Origin: Symbiodinium natans
Lineage: Eukaryota > Sar > Dinophyceae > Suessiales > Symbiodiniaceae
Length of the DNA: 55,000 bases
Assembly: GCA_905221605.1 (NCBI GenBank)
Contig: CAJNDS010001180.1
Span: forward strand, 665,725-720,724
Direction of reading: 5' to 3'
Below are positions 50,131 through 55,000 of this stretch, piece by piece. A program made the translations under genes and the position numbers. The number at the start of each line of letters is the position of its first letter. Positions within the stretch are counted from its first letter, which is position 1. The notes below the pieces were generated by a model. It had not been told where the DNA came from, did no database searches, and worked only from the letters and a program-made list of their open reading frames with translations.

Positions 50131-50774
50131 CCCCCCCCCCCCCCCCTCAAAATGGGGCCCTAAACCCTGAACCCTAAACCCTAAACCCTATACCCTATGA
50201 ACCCTGAACCCTGAACCCTAAACCCAGCCTGAAGGTCCTCCTTTGGTTTCACCACCCAGCGTCCATGGCTGCTGCAGCCGCCGGAGGCCAGGAGACCTTC
50301 GAGCCTTAGGCGTTAGGATTGTTTTGAGGTTCAGAGTTCTCTCGTTTTAGGGTTTTTTGGGCGGTTAGGATGGTTTTGAGAGGTTTTGAGGTTTCGGGGT
50401 TTTTAGGGTTTAGGATGGGTTTGGGGTTCAGGGTTTTTTGGGGTTTAGGATGGTTTTGAGGTTCAAAGTTCTTAGGGCTTGGGGGTTTTTTGGGATTTAG
50501 GGCCGCTTAGGGAGAGCTGCTTTTGGGTTGCACCGCCCTCGGCGTTTTATTTGCATTTCAGGAGTTTGTTTTCGGTCTCGTTCCTCAAGATTCGAAGAGG
50601 AAGTCCTTATCTCATTTATCTCATTTGGATTAGCAGAAGAAACACTTTCATTCCCTTTGCATTTGCATCGCAAATCTTTTTCCATCTACTGAATTCACAC
50701 ACGGGATAAATGGCTACCATCTGTAGAATCTCTTTGCTGAAAATTGAAAGTACGAAAGCGCCCACATAACAGCG

Positions 50775-51008
50775 ATGGCCCATCGCGAGTGTCACTCACA
50801 GGAGCATGATCCGTTGCCCAAAAGAACAACAATTCTGCACTTCACACGGAGCATGCGCAAGGCACCGAGGCAGCACGATTCCGCGAAAAGGGCAGGGGAT
50901 GCAGCCGGATTTCGAAGCCAAATGCTGGACGCTTCGCGATCAGCGTCACTGTGGCAGGAGCTCCAAGGACCAAAAGCGACAGTTCTGCTCTTGACGATGC
51001 GAACGTGA
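50775..51008 (+). CDS. Candidate ORF, 77 residues
   Basis: ATG (GCGATGGC) to TGA. Begins MAHRECHSQEHDPLPKR; basic middle and helical end (LWQELQGPKATVLLLTMRT). A second frame over 50806-50994 is Cys-rich (QQFCTSHGACARHRG ... QRHCGRSSKDQKRQFC) and could be the real one. Frame undecided. Confidence 0.24.
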   Translation: MAHRECHSQEHDPLPKRTTILHFTRSMRKAPRQHDSAKRAGDAAGFRSQMLDASRSASLWQELQGPKATVLLLTMRT

Positions 51009-51266
51009 CCGTGTTTTCGAAGGCCTTTTTTTCAAATCCCCTTGGAGTAGATGCAAGAGGCGACTCCAAGAGTCCCCGACAGGCAGCACAGTCACATGTT
51101 TCGTGACACGGTTGAGGTGCGAGAAAAAGACGCATGGGACATCTGGGACCCAGGCAAGAGTGCGATGTGGACCACAACCTGAACGTTGGAACCCCTGCAG
51201 TCTACTGTTTGCTTAATATCCCCCCATATTGCCGTTATAAGGATATGTTTTTTTGCTTATATTTAG

Positions 51267-51675
51267 GGGTTCTGAAGCAAATAGTAGCAGTGTTGACCGT
51301 TTGGGGAAAGAAGAAGACTGCAAATGAACTCCACCCGTCTCTCAGGTGAAGCCTAAACACCTCCGAATGTCGCTCAAGTGAGAATGAGTGTGGCATGTCA
51401 CCAGTCGAAATTGCAAGGAAACGGCAACATGTCAGAGAACCCAAGCATGAGGAAAACGTGAGGACTTCTGCCGGCCGACACTTTCTTGGTTGTAAAGGAG
51501 GGCGTGCCCTGGTAGAGTGTATACAAAATTCACTGCCACTCGAGTAGTCGAACAAAATTGAGAAGTCGCAGTAAGACCAAGCTGCGCACATCCGTCCGGT
51601 TGGTTAAAAGACTGGCACCAACAATGGCAAAACACCAGCAAACGCAAGTGCCCAAGGGGAAGCCCTGAACCCTAA
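51267..51675 (+). CDS. Candidate last three exons of a gene
   Basis: Exons 51267-51345 (T-rich acceptor TGCTTATATTTAG; VLKQIVAVLTVWGKKKTANE; donor CAG|GTGAAG), 51418-51488 (acceptor GAAATTGCAAG; KRQHVREPKHEENVRTSAGR; donor TTG|GTTGTA) and 51611-51675 (acceptor GGTTAAAAG; WHQQWQNTSKRKCPRGSPEP; TAA) join in phase. Basic, nuclear-like protein end. The final stop lies in a CCCTAAA unit, so that exon could end earlier. Unrecognised. Confidence 0.38.
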
Positions 51676-51761
51676 ATCCTAACCCCTTTCCAGATGGTTC
51701 TTGCTGAGCAACCACGTGTTGGTAAGGCCGCGCGGGCGTCCTGCAGCTGCGCTAAGCCGGC

Positions 51762-51971
51762 ATGGCGCGCGATACGGAGAAAAAGCCTGCTCTGGCCCAA
51801 GCTCTTCCACACATGCATTGTCGGCAGCACAGCGCACGGTTTATTTGCTGGCAGTTCAGTTCATCTCGGGGCTCAGGTCGGTTTCCCCAAACTCAGTGCC
51901 CTGTGATGCCAAAGACCTTTGCCTTTCCGCTGCCTGCTGTCGTTTCGGTAACCCTAAGCCCTAAACTATAG
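51762..51971 (+). CDS. Candidate ORF, 69 residues
   Basis: ATG (CGGCATGG) to TAA at 51969. Begins MARDTEKKPALAQALPHMHC, with HCRQH and CW residues. An upstream frame (51694) has a GTAAGG donor at 51721 and may be the first exon of another model. The end is derived from a CCCTAAG unit. Confidence 0.23.
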   Translation: MARDTEKKPALAQALPHMHCRQHSARFICWQFSSSRGSGRFPQTQCPVMPKTFAFPLPAVVSVTLSPKL

Positions 51972-52066
51972 GTGGTCACCGCCTACCTTGGGGTATGCCA
52001 CAGGGGGGGGATGATCATCCCCACAAACATGCCCTCTAACATGCCCCCCCCCCCCCCCCCAAACTG

Positions 52067-52290
52067 AGGACAGAGAGAGACAGAGAGAGAGAGATAGATA
52101 CAGAGAGAGAGAGAGGGAGAGAGAGAGAGAGATGGATACAGAGAGATCAAGGGAAAGGGCGAGAGGCATACAGAGCGGACAAGAGGACCTGAAAAAAGAG
52201 TGGAGAGAGGACAGATAGAGTCGAGAGGGATAGAGTCGAGAGGAAGCAAGGAGAGAGGTGGGCAGAGAGAGAGAGAGAGAGATAGATCAA
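52067..52290. repeat. (GA)n/(GAGA TA)n microsatellite region
   Basis: GAGAGAGAGAGA stretches with GATAGATACA and GTCGAGAGGA variants over about 220 bp, after an 18-base C run. Confidence 0.9.
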
Positions 52291-52310
52291 GCAGCTTCTT
52301 GGCCGCAAAG

Positions 52311-52734
52311 CATTTTTGCTTAGGGCTTAGGGCATAGGGCTTAGGGGTTAGTTTAGGCCTTAGGCCTAGGACCTAGGGTTTGGGGTTTGGTTTTGGGTTT
52401 GAGCTTTAAGGTTCAGTTTTGTTTTGGCCTGGGGCCCCTGCGCTTAAAAAAAAACCCAAACCCGAAGCCCTAATTTCTAAGCTCGGCAAAACCCCCTAAA
52501 CTTGACAGCCCAGGGTTGAGGGGTTTAGGGTTGGGAGCTCCTCACAGAGCTCTGATAAGCCCTACAGGCTCTGAAAGGCCCTATTTTTCCCAGAGGCCTA
52601 AACCCCCTAAACCACCTAAACCCCTTAAACCCCTTAAACCCCCTTTTAACCCTAAACCTGAAGCCTTCAGGGGATCGGCTGAGCGTGCGCCGTTTATAAA
52701 CCCCCCACTAAGTCCTAGGTCCCCCCTAAACCTA
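52311..52734. other. No gene resolved; degenerate telomere-like sequence
   Basis: TTAGGGC, CCCTAAACC and CCCCTTAAACC units throughout; the 82-codon + frame 52516-52764 is mostly translated repeat (KPPKPLKPLK). Confidence 0.6.
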
Positions 52735-52744
52735 AAACCTAAAA

Positions 52745-52812
52745 CCCTAAATCCTAAACCCTAAACCCTAAACCCTAAACCCTAAACCCTAAACCCTAAA
52801 CCCTAAACCCAA
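52745..52812. repeat. (CCCTAAA)n array
   Basis: Nine nearly perfect units. Confidence 0.95.
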
Positions 52813-53126
52813 AACCCAAAGCCTTAAACCTTAGTGCTCCTTGGTCTTATGGGGTGCAGTGGGGACTGGGGCAGGGATTAGGCAGGCATGGCTACCAGAG
52901 CAGACTTCCGAACATGTTCCTATGGCCCCTAAACCCTAAACCCTATAAACCCAACACAAGACGGGACCGTTTCCGTCCCACAAGGGGTTCCGACACCTGC
53001 CAGCGACTGGAAGCCTTGTTCGGGTCTTGAGCGCTACTTTTTGGATGACACCCAATAGCCTAAAGCCTAAACCCGAAACCATAAACGGCTCGCAGCGGCA
53101 GCTCTGTGGAGCAGGCCCGCCTGGGC

Positions 53127-53222
53127 AATCTTGATCCGAGCGATGAGTTTCCCTGCTGAGCAATCTTGATCCGATGGATTTCCCTGCTGAGCAATCTTGA
53201 TCCGATGGATTTCCCTGCTGGA
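53127..53222. repeat. 31-bp tandem repeat, 3 copies
   Basis: Unit GAGCAATCTTGATCCGATGG then ATTTCCCTGCT. Same unit as 53847-53965. Confidence 0.9.
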
Positions 53223-53846
53223 TGCCGATCATGCTGATGCTCATGTTGCTTGCGCCAATAAAAAACGGGCCCTTTTCGGCCCCTCCGCAGGGCACATATA
53301 TAGCCCTGCCCGTGGGGTGCATTTTTGCTCCACGATGATTTGATTCTTCTAGGTCTAGATATTTGACCCAGCATATTTTTCCCCAGCCCAAACCCCCGGT
53401 TAAGTTTTATATATCGTTTTGAAGAAGGGGGGCCCGTGGAAGGGTGTCGGGTCCCAATGGGGGCTCACACCTGGGCCTGGGGTTGCCTCTAGCCCAGGCC
53501 AGCATGTGTCATGTTGTACGTGTGTTTTGCCATCTCACGACGTAACTTCATCCAGAGTCCTTCATTCATCTAGTTCGGCCTGGGCAGGGGGGACTCTACC
53601 GTAACTAGATATAAAAACTTGGTCCTGTCAACAATGCCGATAAGTCGTATAAAACGTCGTTTTGTTAAAAAACGGGTGAGCCTGGCCTGGTCAGGCCCTG
53701 GGCCACCCCCCGGCATGCGGCACCGGGATACAAAAACGCGCACGAGGTCTCTATAAGATATATCTTCTAGTCGGCATTGAAAGGACACCCTAATCCCCAA
53801 TTACCCTAAGTAGAAAGTTGAAAGTGTCCTGATGCTCATTTTCGCT

Positions 53847-53965
53847 CGAGCAATCTTGATCCGATGGGTTTCCCTGCTGAGCAACCTTGATCCGATGGAT
53901 TTCCCTGCTGAGCCATCTTGATCCGATGGATGGCCATGCTGAGCAATCTTGATCTGATGGATTTC
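53847..53965. repeat. 31-bp tandem repeat, 4 copies
   Basis: GAGCAATCTTGATCCGATGG plus GTTTCCCTGCT and variants; 620 bp from the first block. Confidence 0.9.
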
Positions 53966-53984
53966 TTGAGCCTGCCTTGCCTCA

Positions 53985-55000
53985 GTCACCCAAAAAATCC
54001 TCCGCTGCACCATGGACTCTGTTTCCCACCATCGCCCAAGAAAGTCCTCAGCTGCAGTACGGACTCTGGTCCTTTGCTTCCCGCCGTCAACCGACAGCAT
54101 TTTCAGCTGTAGCGCGGACTCTGGGCCTTTGCTTCCCGCCGTCACCCAAAAAGTCCTCAGCTGCAGCACGGACTCCGTTTCCCACCATTGCCCAAGAAAG
54201 TCCTCAGCTGCAGCAGTACGGACTCTGGGCCTTTGCTTCCTGCCGTCAACCGACAGCATCTGCAGCCGTAGCACGGACTCTGGGCCTTTGCTTCCCGTCG
54301 TCACCCAAAAAGTCCTCAGCTGCAGCACGGACTCCGTTTCCCACCATTGCAAGAAAGTCCTCAGCTGCAGTACGGATTCTAGGCATTTGCTTCCCGGCGT
54401 CACCCAAGAGAGTCCTCAGCTGTAGCGCGGACTCTGGGCCTTTGCTTCCCGTCGTCACCCAAAAAGTCCTCAGCTGCAGCACGGACTCCGTTTCCCACCA
54501 TTGCAAGAAAGTCCTCAGCTGCAGTACGGATTCTAGGCATTTGCTTCCCGGCGTCACCCAAGAGAGTCCTCAGCTGTAGCGCGGACTCTGGGCCTTTGCT
54601 TCCCGTCGTCACCCAAAAAGTCCTCAGCTGCAGCACGGACTCCGTTTCCCACCATTGCAAGAAAGTCCTCAGCTGCAGTACGGATTCTAGGCATTTGCTT
54701 CCCGGCGTCACCCAAGAGAGTCCTCAGCTGTAGCGCGGACTCTGGGCCTTTGCTTCCCGTCGTCACCCAAAAAGTCCTCAGCTGCAGCACGGACTCCGTT
54801 TCCCACCATTGCAAGAAAGTCCTCAGCTGCAGTACGGATTCAGCATTTGCTTCTGGGCCTTTGGCGTCACCCAAGAAAGTCCTCAGCTGCAGTACGGACT
54901 CTGGGCCTTTGCTTCCCGCCGTCACCCAAAGATCCTCAGCTGTAGCGCGGACTCTGGGCCTTTGCTTCCCGCCGTCACCCAAAAAAGTCCTCAGCTGCAG
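53985..55000. repeat. Higher-order satellite: ~51-bp subunits in 154-bp units
   Basis: Subunit AAAGTCCTCAGCTGCAGNAC, GGACTCTGGGCCTTTGCTTC, CCGTCGTCACCCA. From 54347 three 154-bp units follow one another (starts 54347, 54501, 54655, next 54809) with hardly a difference. 154 is not a multiple of three, so the same peptide frame reappears shifted in each unit; ORFs of 103-200 codons on both strands are by-products. The array runs off the window. Confidence 0.95.

Noticed and set aside
53801-54982. ORFs of 100-200 codons over the 154-bp satellite, several starting with the same peptide
   Set aside because: The same peptide recurs in shifted frames every 154 bp; repeat by-product.
1-55000. tRNA, rRNA, CRISPR, plasmid or phage features
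   Set aside because: No cloverleaf with a T-loop, no rRNA-like stretch, no spacer-repeat array and no replication or packaging genes were found by reading both strands.

Overview
The window reads as nuclear DNA of a protist with plant-type telomere repeats (TTTAGGG), most simply an alveolate and quite possibly a dinoflagellate. The evidence is indirect. Interstitial TTTAGGG/CCCTAAA arrays occur every few hundred to few thousand bases, in both orientations. The genes are cut into very small exons (26-130 nt) by spliceosomal introns with loosely defined 5' splice sites, including a GC donor. Nearly all convincing exons lie on the + strand, head to tail. Minisatellites, terminal-inverted-repeat elements and long G or C runs fill the remaining space. 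There is no sign of bacterial, organellar or viral DNA, and I found no rRNA or tRNA gene.

The one gene I can name with confidence lies at 40518-43811 (+): a nucleolar ribosomal-L1-domain protein of the RSL1D1/Utp30 type. Seven exons are assembled in phase, and together they spell the family's conserved core in order. It is the anchor for the window. It shows that real exons here can be 26-31 nt long, that donors can be GC, GTCGTC or GTGGGG, and that introns hold large telomere-like arrays. It also shows that several protein-like open stretches inside those introns are not exons. Every other coding call was therefore scored low unless splice sites, reading phase and motifs agree.

Layout (+ strand unless stated). 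0.8-8.5 kb: small candidate genes, the best being 6118-6393 and 7299-8481. 9-14 kb: further candidate exons, a 65-bp satellite at 11.1-11.5 kb and perfect telomeric arrays at 13.5-13.9 kb. 14.2-18.6 kb: an 11-exon model that stays in phase from ATG to stop. 18.9-22.7 kb: another exon series. 23.2-26.0 kb: a leucine-rich-repeat gene. 26.1-36.0 kb: a run of short candidate genes interrupted by a 1.1-kb array of 42-bp repeats (28.7-29.8 kb). 36.2-36.8 kb: a 574-bp element with perfect 17-bp terminal inverted repeats, lying in a telomeric array. 37-52 kb: more candidate exons around the L1 gene. 52-55 kb: microsatellites, 31-bp repeats and a higher-order satellite (154-bp unit) that runs off the end of the window.

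Most proposed proteins are unrecognised. Names are given only for the L1-domain protein, the LRR protein and, tentatively, half of a CCCH zinc finger. Exon boundaries were set by eye from splice-site context and phase continuity; RNA-seq would be decisive.
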